A DNA stretch of 64,000 nt from Rapana venosa. Taxonomy: Eukaryota; Mollusca; Gastropoda; Neogastropoda; Muricidae. Shown here in pieces: positions 33,542 to 44,110 of the stretch. Within the stretch, counting starts at the first letter, position 1; every line of letters begins with the position of its first letter. Location: assembly GCA_028751875.1 (NCBI GenBank), contig CM054162.1, positions 9,492,990-9,556,989 on the forward strand, given 5' to 3'. The notes beneath the pieces were generated by a model. It had not been told where the DNA came from. It was given only the letters and a program-made list of their open reading frames with translations, and did no database searches. Both the position numbers and the translations under genes were made by a program.

Positions 33542-34760
33542 TCAGAAAGTCTTCAAAAGTTTTCTGACCTTGTATTTCATACTTTTACAATCATTATCAA
33601 ACCAAGTATCAATTGATGGACCTTTATTGGTATGTATCTGTTTCTTCATACATTCAGCACTGGCTTTTATGAAATCATTAAACAAATCTAGAGCTTCATT
33701 AATGTTCTCATCAATTATCTGAAAGGTATTAAAAAAATTTTCACACATGTTCACATCGTGGAGATTTTCTTTATAAACCGAGTTTGTTTTCACCCCATAC
33801 AAACTTTTCTATAACAGATGGCTCCTCAGTTACCACACATGTATTACATACTAGATTAATATATAATTATACAGGGAGGTGATCAGAATCGGAACGCTTG
33901 GCAACAAACAAACGACATGAGTCAAACATCTGAGAGAACAAATCATCTGACACTAACAAATAATAATGAATACTGCATCCTCCATCAGAGATGTATGTAT
34001 AGCGTCCTTGTTGGTCACCATTACATACGCCATTTAGAATTTGTAAACTAAGAGCGGTGCACATATTCAATAGCAATTTACCATAATTATTGATGACAGA
34101 ATCTTCAGAATTACGATTGCTGCTGAGAGACGTACTTTTACTTCGGACATCTGGACTAAAGTCATTTTCTACATGCTGACAAGAAAAGTTTGAGGTCCTG
34201 CTGTTTAAGTCTCCACATAGTATTATATCTACTTCATCTAATGTCACCACACAATTTACTAAACATTTTTCCAACATAGCAATTCCATTATCATTGTCAA
34301 ACATGTAATGAAAAGGCGATCTTCAGGTGGGATATACACACATACAAGCAAAACATTTCTTGATGTACACAATAGAGATTTGTCACAGAGAAAAGTGCAA
34401 ATATTAGGGTATGGAACATCTAAACAATTCACAAGGGCAGTTAACTCATGCCTTATTAAACAAACTAATCCACTAGATCGCCTCCCTTGATGGCTAACTT
34501 TAATTGCCGACTTACAGAAGGCCTTATAGCCAGTAAAAACATGTCTGGACATTTTCCAAAAACATTTCTGTCAGACATATAAAGTCAAAGCTACGCACAT
34601 AAGATACAAAATCTCTATCAGACAGTTTTGAAAACAATCCATTTACGTTCCAAGATAAAAATGAAAAAGTTTTATTTGTTTTATTTGCATTGCTACAATT
34701 CAATTGATCGGCACCATCTAGACTGACACTTTCACTAATTACATTGATATGACAAGACAC
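33542..34760 (-). pseudogene. LINE family T endonuclease and linker (minus copy)
   Basis: FSFLSWNVNGLFSKL near 34670-34620 and FDFICLTEMF near 34585 open the endonuclease. A frameshift near 34540 follows. Then VCVYIPPEDR near 34340, IILCGDLNSRTS near 34230-34195, GRYTYISDGGCSIHYYLLV near 33990-33940 and RSDSDHLPV near 33890-33867 carry the catalytic Asp/Asn and His. The linker 33802-33542 follows after another break. Domain order equals the plus copy at 10550-11570. Confidence 0.75.
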
Positions 34761-35038
34761 GGTATTAATGCTTTCAACAGCATTATAATCATCAATTGAA
34801 GAAGGCTCTTTATTGGAAGACTGCCTACAACACTCATGGCCAGCTGGTATTACGCCTAGGCCAACGTCAGAGCTGTCTTTGTCTTGCCCTGCGTGTGTGT
34901 GGATGACACGTCACTCCTCACAGGGCAAAGCCCCATTAGGTGAGTGTCTGACTGGGGTGGAGTGACCAGTGTATCTTTACTTTTCCTACCCTGTGAATTG
35001 AGACCACGGAAGGATGAGTATATGGACTGGCGAACACC

Positions 35039-35308
35039 CTATCCTCTTCTTTGAAGATCGTTAAGGGTGACCCTTTCGCCATTAATGATCAAATGATCAA
35101 AGACCGTTCTCACATTTTTTCCATCTGCCCTAGCACTCTTCAAGTATGGGGTCAGATTGTGCCTAATTTCTCTAACAGTTTGGGAAAAAATCATCGTCTG
35201 CAAAAATCCTTTCAGATGAGTTTTTGCCTTCAATATCCTAAGCTTATCTTGATAAAAACAACACCTGGCAATAATGGGAGAGTTGGGTTTTGAATTTATC
35301 CTATGCAC
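35039..35308 (-). pseudogene. LINE family T ORF1, C-terminal fragment
   Basis: Contains NSPIIARCCFYQDKLRILKA, then VREIRHNLTPYLKSARADGK and FDHLIINGERV. This is the L1-type ORF1 C-terminal domain pattern (RPIIARF..Y.DKE.VL ... IR..L.PY...AR..G). It is 5'-truncated at about 35320. It confirms that family T has an L1-like ORF1. Confidence 0.8.
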
Positions 35309-35320
35309 TCTATCAAACTT

Positions 35321-36244
35321 GACATCTGCTACATTTTTTTTCCAGTTGTATTAATTTTTATTAAAAAATTGTGAAAAGAACTATATTTATAATGTAATTG
35401 CTGTTGCTCATCTTCCAAGGGTTAACTCATTGAGGTTGTGCCGAACTTTTCCTTTACTGTGAAGTGCCGAAGCTTAAGAATCGGCAGGCTTACAAATTTT
35501 TAAGAAACACAAAGTGATGGTTAACTCAAGGGAAAGTACTCTAGCCTGTAGGGCAATCATTTTTCTAAACGCAGTTGCTTTCCTTGACCATAAGCTTGCC
35601 TAGTTTTTATCTTTTGGCCAATTTTGTTTGACATGTCAACAAATGATATCTTTGGGATTTCAGGCACTCCAGTGTTATGATTCTTTTAAAAAAAATTATT
35701 TGTTGTAAAAAAAATGACATCACATGGATTGAGCCAGCTTCAGGGAACTTTACTTTGGTGAAAAATCATCAAATTGCTTCAAGGGGACTAGTTGATGAAT
35801 AGTTCAAGCCATTTAATTAAGATACCAACCCTAATTTTCAAAACTTTTTATTTTTCAGCATTCAGTGACATATTTTGGAAATTTGTAAAAAATAAATACA
35901 GTCATCTATTAAAAAACTGTGAAACAATCTCAAAAGAAGACATAAACTTTTCAGTGATGTATAATGTGTATGTCATTATCATGTTGGATAAGTCTGCTGA
36001 ATTTTTCAAATATAGCCAAAATCATGCGTCACCACAAAATGGCGGGATCCATTTCACTGCGACTCCAATGAGTTAACCGACCAACCAACAAACTGTTCAA
36101 CACAACAGTCTACAGTCCCTTGTGTGAAACACTTATTATTCTTAATACAGCTAGATTTAAGGAAAGAGCTATGACAGTAACCATATGGCCATTTTTTTTT
36201 TTCCATAACAATTGATAAAGTTTTTGTTATCAATCAATCAAAAA
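35321..36244. other. No gene recognised
   Basis: AT-rich sequence without supported motif. A polyT-rich segment near 36190 and caatcaatcaaaaaaatcaa near 36230 border the next LINE. Confidence 0.3.
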
Positions 36245-39200
36245 AATCAATAAAAATGCCTTTGGGGCCTTATTGGCCGTGGGGCACAACAAAAGTTTCT
36301 CCACTCCTGTCTGTCCTGGGCAAGCTTTGAAGGGTTCCCCGGGTTTGTTGGAAGGTCTTCAGCTCTGCTTAACAGTCCGAGCCAAGTTTCTTGGTCGCCT
36401 CGTTTGCGTTTCCCTGGGGTGTCCAGGGAGGCTTTGGGCGATTTTTTCCAGTTCCCGAGGGCAGATATGCCCAGCCACCCCATGCCATGCTGTGAGTTGG
36501 TCCATGCTTTTTTGGGTTGCAACGGGAAAAAAATTTCTTGGGGGGAATGGCTCGGGCCAGAAGATCCCAAATTCTTCTAAAATTTTCTTCGTGTGGAATT
36601 GGGATATTTTGTCGGGGTCCCTCAGTCATCCTCCAGCACCCGACCGTAAAAAAGGGGTGGAAAGTACACCCTGGTATAGTCTTATTTTTGGTTCGGGTCG
36701 ATGGACGATTTCCAACATTTTCAGATTTCATAAGCATTTCTGCTTTGCTAATCCATTCTTGATTGCTGCCTGCTCCACCGTCAGCCTAACAGTGCCCCCC
36801 GAGGTACGGAATCTTCAGTTGTTGGAAAAAATTTCTCCATTCACTGTGCCGGGGGAGGGTTCTGGACGTTCAGTGCCCTTACCTCTGTCTTCTTTTGACT
36901 GTTTTCGGGCCCTACTTGCTGTCGAAAGTGCTGAGCGGGATGTTTTCTTGAATGTGAGGGTGGGTATTGAACAGTGCCAATCTCGGCAAAATCTAGGTCT
37001 TCAAGTGTTTTAGAAGGGGTCCATCTGAGCCCCGTGACTGGTCAGCTGTTGTTTGTCTCATCACCCCAATCAATTGTCAGGTTGAAAAGTATGCTGACAG
37101 GGCAGCCTTGTCTGACGCGGTTTGTACACTGAAATGGTTTTTCTATTTCCTCTCTGCACGTGAAAATTGTTGTAGACTCTTAATGACTTGGATAATCTCC
37201 TGTGGGAAACCATATGCTCGGGGTATGCGCATACACTTTTTTCGTGAAAGCTGTCAAAGGGTTTTTTCAAAAATTTCGAAGTTGAATACAGCTTCTCTGC
37301 CTTTTGTGCACTGTTCATGATTTACCGGGGGAAGATCGTCTATGCATCTTTTTCCCGGTCTAAAAATGCCCGTTTCCCTTTTTGAGTTTTTGGCCCTCCC
37401 CGGATCCCCCCGATGATGATCTTTTCCAAATCTTTCTGGGAACAGATAGCAAGGGGATTTCCCCCCATTGTTACAATTGTTCAGGGCCCCTTTTTTGGGG
37501 TCTTCACGTGACTCCTTCTGTCCCAAACCCGCTGGTAGCTGTTTCTCCTCCCAATCTGTAAAAAGTGGCTGTAAACTTTTGATGAAATTCTGGGTTGCCC
37601 TTTAAAAGTTCTGCGTTTAGGGTTTTCCTGGCCAGGGCTTTTCCATTCTTGAGAAGCTGTTGCTGCTATAATCTCTTCCTTCTTTGGGGGTGGCTGTTCA
37701 CATTTTAATCAGATCAGGATTTGTACTCTGCCTCTTTTATTTTTGGGGGTGGGCTGTTGAGAACTTCGCTGAAATGTTCTGCCCATCTTGCACTTGTTTT
37801 TGCTTTTGTGGTATGTGGCCCTTTTTTATCTAGGGTTGGTGTTTCGTTTGCCCCGGGACTTGCCACTGACAGTCTTAGTGACTTTTACACCCCGTCCTTT
37901 TTCCCCTTTTCGGCGGCCTCCTCTGCTTTTCTTGCAATATCATCCTGTAGGTACCTTGTTGTTTTTGATTCTCTTCACAGTTTGGTTTGCTTCTCTGTAT
38001 GTTGTTTTTACCTCTCTTTATCCCTTTTTGACTTGTCTCTAAATTTTCTTCTTTATTCTCTCCTGTTTTTCAAAGGGTTTCCAGGGGTCCCTGTAACCCC
38101 TTTTTCTTTCCTCGCCTGTCCTAAACGTTTCGCTGGGTGTTTTAGGCTGTCCTGACTTTTTTCCACATGGTGTTTTATTATCGTGTCAGGAGGGTGTAGT
38201 TTTCAGATCCACCAGTGCTTGAACTTTTTTTTTGAGCGGGGGGGGAAAGCACTCTTTACTTTGTGTGCGCAGTTTTTCCACATCAAAATTTTTTCTTGTT
38301 TTCCCCGGGCCGTTTTTTTTTCAGCTTCACTTTTTTTGGGGTTTCAGTAACAAGGTGGGGGATCATGCCAACATCGGCTCCCCTCCTACTTTTAACTGGG
38401 GCGATTCCTCCATTCCCCTTGATCATCAGGTGGTCGATTGGTTTTTTTTCTCTTCCATTGGGGGAACACCAGGGAACTTGGGATTTAGGGTGTCAAAAAT
38501 GTCCCTCCAAGGCCAGGTTTTTGTCTGCAGAAATTCCCCCAAACTTTTTCCCTTTTCATTTTGCTGCCCATCCTTCTTTTCCCCTGGCTTTCTTTATTTG
38601 TGTTGTCTTTTCCGACTTTTTGCATTTTCACCCATCACTATCCTCATTCATGGGTTTTGGGGTGTTTTCATTTCAGCCTGTAAATTTTTCATAAAATGTA
38701 TCTTTCTTTCTTTTCCACGCGTTTGGTTTTTGCAAGCATTGTATGATTGTGGTATTAGCATGCTTACCTTTCTTTTTTATCCTTATCATCCTGCTGTTGC
38801 GGGTTTCCTTCCATCGGGCTTTTCTCCATTCCTTTCTTCATGATGATTGCTACCGCTCAGGGTGTTGGCCTCTCCTCCCACTGTACAGCACTGTCTCCCT
38901 GTGCGGCTCTGTTTTGCCTGATCCGTCCATGGGTTTTCACTATTCGAGAATATGCAAAATTTTACGTCTCATCTCTGCTGTAACTTGCGCTAGTTTTTTT
39001 TTTCGAAAATGGTTTTTTACATTCCCGATCCTATCTTGGTTTTTTGTTTGGCGCTTAAGACTCCATCTTCTGTCATGGCTTTCCTTTTGGGTTTTCACCA
39101 CTGCCATTCATACAGCATCTTTTCCCATGACTCTGGGAAACCCCTCACACCATTTTGTTAATTTCTTTCGTTGCTGTTTCCATAACAATTTTTTTTTTAC

Positions 39201-39395
39201 AGAACAGGGGTTGTTAGCCCCGTGTCTAACCCCCCACCCGGGGGGAAGGTTCCACCTTTGTCCCCTTTTTTCGACATGCCTGGGTTTGGGGGCAGAGACC
39301 CATCTTGCGAGCTCGCTTTGCAACAACCCGGGAGCCCCAGGGGGGGAAGTTATTGTTACTATTTGATTAATTAATTTTTTTTCCTTTTTTATATT
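36245..39395 (-). mobile_element. RTE-clade LINE, near full-length, homopolymer-smeared
   Basis: The order on the minus strand mirrors 19316-16125 and the 3' end matches 5378-5985 (shared gtcatcctccagcacc, ctcctgtctgtcctgggcaag-like). Readable words include the leader end near 39340-39230, cagccttgtctgacgcg near 37107 (RT motif B region) and cactgttcatgatttaccgg near 37310 (motif A region). Many triplets are replaced by runs of the neighbouring base, so frames are unreadable over most of the length. All open frames longer than 100 codons here are chance, antisense to the element. Confidence 0.65.
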
Positions 39396-40673
39396 GAGGA
39401 TAGGGAATAAGTTTAGGCTTTTTTCCCAGTCCCCCATGTGTAGGGTTTTTTGTAAATGTTACATTGTTCCCACCGCACAGAAGGGGCCCTACCTTTTGAA
39501 AAATAACGGATTCCCTATCAGATTTTTGCCTCAAAAAGGTTGTTGTGATGTCGCATTGCTTAGGCATGGGGGAAGTAGTGATAAACCCCCCCTAAAAAAA
39601 CAACAAAACAAAAACAAACAAAAAAAGGAAAAGGGGAGGAATCTGAAGTTGGCCCGGGAGATTGAAAAACATCCCCCCCCTTTAAAATTTGTCAAATGTG
39701 CAAAGAATCGAACCGCACTTCAGGGACCCGGGGTTTAAAATTTGAATGGCCCTTAACTAAACACTCAGTACAGTTTCATAGACTTTATGATTAAATATAT
39801 TGGGATATACGGTTGAATGTGCGCGCTGGGTTTTGTTTGGATCATAAGTGTTCCACCAAAATTTCTGAAGATTGTACCCCTCATTGATCCTTTTATCCCT
39901 TTTCTAAGTTTATCATGTTTGTTTCGGGGATAGAAACACCTTGTTTAAAGTAAATATGAGCTGAAAAAACAGGAATGACTTTTTTCTCGGGTAAATTTTC
40001 GGCGGTGAAAGGTAACCGTAGCCTGCTTGAAAGGATGGGTGAGAAACATGTATAATCTTAATGATTAAATATAAATTAGGATGTTGCCAATGATAATATG
40101 AGAGCTGACGGAGGTGTTGAAAGCCCCCTGCTTAAACGTCAGTCAACTCATCACCAATCAACATTGTCACCCTTATCCACCACACCAAGGCAGCAACCCA
40201 TTTATCCTCCCCCTTCCCCCCCCCCCCCCCCCCCCCTCTTCCCTTTTCTTCCATCTGTGAAAACCTATACTTTTTCCCCCCTCACTAGACTCCCAATTCA
40301 CCCGGGGGGAAATTTTTTTCCGGTTGCCACCACCGTTTTTGCCCACCATTAAATACCCACTTTCCAATTTTAGGGATGTCTAGGACCCCAGCAGATAATT
40401 ATTTTTGTTGTTGTTTTTGAAAATGTTATTTTTCTTCCGGCAAGAATAGCCTACTTTTCTAAAGTCGAGTGGTTTTAATGTGTGCGCAAAATGCTTTGCT
40501 GCTTTTGCATTTGGGCCCCCGGTTTAGTCTTATCTGAAGGACTTTTTATGTAACTTGACTGTAAATTTTTTTAAAAACACAAATCTTGAGAAATTTTATT
40601 GAGGATGACGAATTGTGACTGATTACTTTGTTCCTACTGCCCTCATTTGTACTTGCCCTGTGGACCCCCCCCC

Positions 40674-40707
<34 letters not shown>

Positions 40708-41087
40708 AAAGAAGGAAGACAAAACTCCCTACCAAAAAAAATACGCAAAACCCCCTTCCTGACTATTTTGGTGCAGCTTCATTTTTTTTTCTATACAGCA
40801 TTCCCGTCCTCGCTCAAAGGTATCTACTGTTTTTTGCAGATGCAAGTCCCCAAATGACACTGCAGTAAAGGGAAATAAAACCCCCCTACCCCGGGGTAGT
40901 AGTCATCTATCGCTCAAAAGTTTCACAAACCCCACATATTCCTGGCAAATCCCCTTCTGCCCCTTGACCCCGCAAAGCAAGCAGGGAGAAACGACGTCCA
41001 AGGCTCACTTTTGAGGAACCTGCAACTTTTAGCCGTCTGACCAGGGACTGCAAGGGTCGTCGCTGGTGTCTGAGGAATCTTCTGTGA
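39396..41087. other. No gene recognised; smeared sequence with poly-C and poly-A
   Basis: Contains C20 (about 40217-40236), C8 then about 28 A (40669-40705), and many short homopolymers. No coding or repeat family was recognised. An in-frame TGA at 41085-41087 lies immediately 5' of the ankyrin ORF. Confidence 0.35.
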
Positions 41088-41138
41088 AGCTCTTCTGTGG
41101 CACGACTTCTGACCTTGTCTCAAGTGCCATTTATTAAC

Positions 41139-42659
41139 ATGGATAAACTCGGGCCACCATCCACTTGTGCATTTACTTCCCAAAGCACCCAGACTATTTC
41201 TACTTTATGCTCAGACTTAGCTTTCGACATCTGCAACAAAGCCTTGCTCCCCTTTTGGGAACATGTCTGTGCTTTGAATGAAAAGGCCAGGAAAGCATAT
41301 GAAGCTGGAAGTCCATCAACCTCATCCCCTCAATCAGAGGAAGACTGGAAAGCAGTTGGCAGCTCTACAAGGTCATCAGAGGAAGACTGGCAAGAGGTTG
41401 GCAGCCTTACAAGGTCATCAGAGGAAGACTGGAAAGCAGTTGACAGCCCTACAAGGTCATCAGAGGAAGACTGGAAAGCAGTTGACAGCCCTACAAGGTC
41501 ACCCAACTTCAGCACAGAATCAGCTGATGCAGGTTTTGAGGAAGAAGACAGGCTTCATTCTGATAGTGGCAGTGTGGATTACTATGAAGCCGGTTCAGGA
41601 TCATCTTCATCTCTGGCAGAAGCACAAGAAGCACATTCTCTTTCCATTAGGTCAGGTCCAACAGGTGAAAGTTCATTTGAGAACAGACCAATCCCAGAGA
41701 ATCATAGGTCAGTAAAACTCAAAATCTGGCAGGATGACCCTTTTTCCACTTGGACCACCTCCTTCTATTCTGCAGCTTGGTTGAGTCCTACTGCTGGGAG
41801 TGATGCACATATCTTTTCCAAGGATGCTTCAACTACAGCGACACATCCTCTTGTTGTGCCCGGCTTTCGTGGTACTCGGCGTATGCCTTTGAGTACTGAT
41901 ATGCGTCCTCTCGGGCAGATTGCCGAGTCCCCAGACAGTGGTAGAACCGGTCCCCTGCTGGATGCTGGCCTCACAATGATGGATCAGCCTTCTGCTAGTG
42001 ATTTATATGATACCAATATGACCTATCTGATCTCCTGTGAAATGCTCTTGTTGGACTTGGTCAATGCCCCCCGTGAGGAATCAGAGACCCCTCTGCCTGT
42101 GGCGGTGAGCAGACCAGACAGAAAAGCCATGGTGGAGCATGTGCTGAAGCTAGGAGCTGGCCTGGAGAAAAAGTCGCCCTCGGGGATGACTCCTCTTCAC
42201 CAAGCTGTCCGGACCTTCAGTCCTGAAGTTGTGGAGGTTCTGCTCAACGCCTCGGCCAACGTGGAGGCCAAGACCTCGACTGGATGGACAGCGTTGCATC
42301 ACGCCGTAGACGTCAATAGTGTGGAGAAAGTGAAGCTGCTGATCCGGTACCGTGCTGACGTCAACGCGAGGGCTAGGCATGACGTCACGCCTCTGCACCA
42401 GGCCTGCAGGGCCAGAAACTTGGACATTGTGGACGCTCTGTTGAAAGCAGGTGCACGTGTCACGGACAGGAATACATATCAAAGGACCCCCCTCCACTAC
42501 GCTGTATTGGCAGGGGACCTGGACATTGTCCAGTGTCTTCTGTACTTCAAGGCTTGGACGGACGTTCATGACGTGTTCGGCATGACGGCAGAAACTTATG
42601 CCGAGGAATTGGGCTATGACGATATTGCCCAGGTGATGAAGCTTTGTGCAGCCCTATAA
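41139..42659 (+). CDS. Ankyrin-repeat protein with Ser/Glu-rich tandem-repeat region
   Basis: A 506-residue ORF. The frame opens after TGA at 41085 and its first ATG is at 41139 (context aacATGg). The open stretch before it has only a GTG, which I do not use in a eukaryote. Residues 66-121 are four 14-residue repeats (consensus SEEDWKAVDSPTRS). Residues 122-200 are acidic and Ser-rich. About 348-506 form four clear ankyrin repeats and a degenerate fifth, with TPLHQA, TALHHA, TPLHQA and TPLHYA helices; a half repeat (about 325-347) precedes them. There is no SOCS box, membrane segment or signal peptide. Ankyrin repeats mediate protein-protein binding; the partner is unknown. The C-terminal half is GC-richer than its surroundings with no frame breaks, unlike every LINE here, which argues for a real gene. 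Alternatives are a terminal exon of a larger gene or a retrogene. Confidence 0.75.
   Translation: MDKLGPPSTCAFTSQSTQTISTLCSDLAFDICNKALLPFWEHVCALNEKARKAYEAGSPSTSSPQSEEDWKAVGSSTRSSEEDWQEVGSLTRSSEEDWKAVDSPTRSSEEDWKAVDSPTRSPNFSTESADAGFEEEDRLHSDSGSVDYYEAGSGSSSSLAEAQEAHSLSIRSGPTGESSFENRPIPENHRSVKLKIWQDDPFSTWTTSFYSAAWLSPTAGSDAHIFSKDASTTATHPLVVPGFRGTRRMPLSTDMRPLGQIAESPDSGRTGPLLDAGLTMMDQPSASDLYDTNMTYLISCEMLLLDLVNAPREESETPLPVAVSRPDRKAMVEHVLKLGAGLEKKSPSGMTPLHQAVRTFSPEVVEVLLNASANVEAKTSTGWTALHHAVDVNSVEKVKLLIRYRADVNARARHDVTPLHQACRARNLDIVDALLKAGARVTDRNTYQRTPLHYAVLAGDLDIVQCLLYFKAWTDVHDVFGMTAETYAEELGYDDIAQVMKLCAAL
41334..41501 (+). repeat. 42-bp coding tandem repeat, four units
   Basis: Units start at 41334, 41376, 41418 and 41460, in frame (14 codons each). 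Units 3 and 4 are identical over 42 bases. Units 1 and 2 differ by a few substitutions. Confidence 0.95.
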
Positions 42660-42661
42660 TG

Positions 42662-42870
42662 CTGAAGGGACGGGATAGCTCAGTGGTCGGAGCACTCGCT
42701 TTCCACCAGCCAAGTTAAGCAGCGTTGAGCGTGGTTACCAGTTGGATGGGTGACCGTTTGCGCGCCTTGGCTTCAGTACAGCTCCCCCAGTTCACCCAGC
42801 TGTAAATGGGTACCATGATGATAAATGTTTAATGATCATGACGATGCTGTTCCTGAAATAAAAGGAACAG
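42662..42870 (+). mobile_element. SINE with tRNA A-box head joined to 5S-rRNA-like promoter segment, copy 1
   Basis: Starts within 10 bp of the ankyrin stop codon. A tRNA-type A-box tagctcagtggt lies at 42676-42687. From 42712 the sequence aagttaagcagcgtt resembles the 5S rRNA box A (aagctaagcagggtc). ggttaccagttggatgggtg at 42733 resembles the 5S box C (ggttagtacttggatgggag). A central domain ttcacccagctgtaaatggg (42791) follows. AAATAAAA occurs at 42856-42863. Known SINE heads derive from tRNA, 7SL or 5S; a tRNA/5S hybrid is less usual. It may supply the 3' UTR and polyadenylation signal of the ankyrin gene. Confidence 0.75.
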
Positions 42871-42946
42871 AAATCAACAACCTGTTTGATCTCTCTATAA
42901 AATCAAACACTATCACAGGTGTTAATTGTAGCAGGAACTGACCCCA

Positions 42947-43290
42947 CTAGGTAAAAGGAAGGGGTGGGGTAATTTTAGCACTGGGCCCTGGACCCTTGAC
43001 TGAGTGATGCTGGATTTGTGCCCTGTGCAAGATATTCTCTATCTCTTTCTCTCTATCTGTCCCGTAGTCTGACGACCGTGGGGGCACCCTCAAAGACTCA
43101 ACAACCAGTTCCCTCCATTCCTCTCTCTGTTCTGCCTCTCTCAGGGTTTTGTTGAGTTCTAGGCCTGTCCATTCGCTGATGTTATCCTCCCAGCTCTTCC
43201 TTGGTCTGCCTCTTCCTCTTCCACCTCGGACAGTGCCTTGTAAAACTGTATTTGCAAGTCCTTTGTGATCTTGTGACATGCCCATACCAT
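42947..43290 (-). mobile_element. LINE C-terminal fragment (RTE-like)
   Basis: The minus frame reads LANTVLQGTVRGGRGRGRP, then RKSWEDNISEWTGLEL and REEWRELVVESLRVPPRS. This is the widely conserved C-terminal box of RTE-like ORF2 proteins (LQG.VEG.R.RGRPRKSW.DN..EWTG). It is a 5'-truncated scrap of about 340 bp. Confidence 0.8.
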
Positions 43291-43570
43291 TTATGCAAGA
43301 TATTAAAAGTGTTTATTTTGATAACAATTTCGTGTGTGTGTGTGTGTGTGAACAAGGGCAAATGCAAGCCTGTGTATGGTTTTTTAAAATTTTTTATAGA
43401 TAAGATCTTAAACGAAAGTGCTCCTTTTTTTTAATTTACTTTTTAAAAAAGATGAGACAAGGAACCAACTTCTAATAATTATGTTGTATGCTTTTAGCGT
43501 ATTAAACAAATGTACGGCAACAAGAGACTTTAAATTTGACTTTGAATTTAACGAACTATTATTAATCTAG
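43291..43570. other. No gene; (GT)n at 43331-43350
   Basis: AT-rich with a short GT microsatellite. Confidence 0.5.
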
Positions 43571-43840
43571 GGGACTGGATAGCTCAGTGGTCAGAGCACT
43601 TGCTTTCCTCCAGCCAATGTTCAGCAGCATCCAGGGTGGTTACCACTTGGATGGGTGACGGTTTGCACACCTTGGCTTCAGTACAGTTCACCCAGCTGTA
43701 AATGGGTACCTGCCCTTTTTTATGGTCAGGGAAGGTAAAGCGTCGAGGGAAAGGAGATGGGCGCCGCCCTCAAAATGCTGGCCCCCTGGAGAAGTTGAGG
43801 TCTCTGATGCCTCGCTTCCCTACAACCACATAGGTTATGG
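43571..43840 (+). mobile_element. tRNA/5S hybrid-head SINE, copy 2 (longer)
   Basis: Same order as copy 1: A-box tagctcagtggt at 43580-43591, 5S-box-C-like ggttaccacttggatgggtg at 43638, and central domain ttcacccagctgtaaatggg at 43687. It then continues with about 130 bp absent from copy 1 (gtcagggaaggtaaagcg ... ggttatgggacacttcc) before a poly-C region. The box C copy ACTTGGATGGG is closer to 5S rRNA than in copy 1. Confidence 0.75.
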
Positions 43841-44077
43841 GACACTTCCAGCCCCCCCACCCCCCCCCCCTCCCTTTTGTTAAAACCTTTTTATTTGAAT
43901 ACTTCTCTCAGCTCCCACTAGCGTGCATTTTGCATTGGGTGGTAGTTATGGAGACGCCATCATCAAACTCTTGATCCAGTTTGGTTTCCACCCACATAAC
44001 TTCTAGGCCATCCTGCACATGGAGGTCTGCTCTAGGTTTGCAATGCAGCTGGTTCTTCACATAAATAGCACCGCCCC

Positions 44078-44108
<31 letters not shown>
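44078..44108. repeat. Poly-C tract
   Basis: About 30 C, followed by ggggggtcgggg and smeared A/T-rich sequence to about 44480. Confidence 0.9.

Positions 44109-44110
<2 letters not shown>

Larger units (their letters stand above)
30463..35320 (-). mobile_element. LINE family T, minus-strand copy, split by a piggyBac-type MITE
   Basis: From high to low coordinate: ORF1 C-terminal piece (35308-35039), endonuclease (about 34720-33860), RT (33800-31800), C-terminal zinc knuckle (about 31200-30620), 3' UTR, and terminus gagtttgagttcgagttctc at about 30490-30470. The 5' end is truncated inside ORF1. The RT is interrupted at 32593 by a 666-bp TTAA-flanked insertion. Frameshifts near 33500 and in the endonuclease also inactivate it. 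It is inserted next to repeat X. Confidence 0.85.

Noticed and set aside
36273..37013. 246-codon open frame on the plus strand
   Set aside because: It is antisense to an RTE LINE read on the minus strand, and the sequence is smeared.
38232..39366. Two plus-strand open frames of about 200 codons
   Set aside because: Antisense to the same RTE; Phe/Leu-rich because of T-runs.
41097..41138. Extending the ankyrin protein 14 codons upstream
   Set aside because: That start codon is GTG; in a eukaryotic gene the first ATG at 41139 is the reasonable start, with an in-frame TGA at 41085.
41334..41501. CRISPR-like array
   Set aside because: The units are directly adjacent without spacers and encode a protein repeat.
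41278..41715. 145-codon frame overlapping the ankyrin ORF
   Set aside because: Shadow frame produced by the 42-bp tandem repeat; the ankyrin frame is longer and carries real domains.
42180..42656. ASB (ankyrin and SOCS box) family assignment
   Set aside because: No SOCS-box sequence after the last repeat; the protein ends with the degenerate fifth ankyrin repeat.
42711..42760. A 5S rRNA gene
   Set aside because: Only the central promoter-like half is present, preceded by a tRNA-type A-box and followed by a SINE domain; no 5S 5' half or terminal stem.
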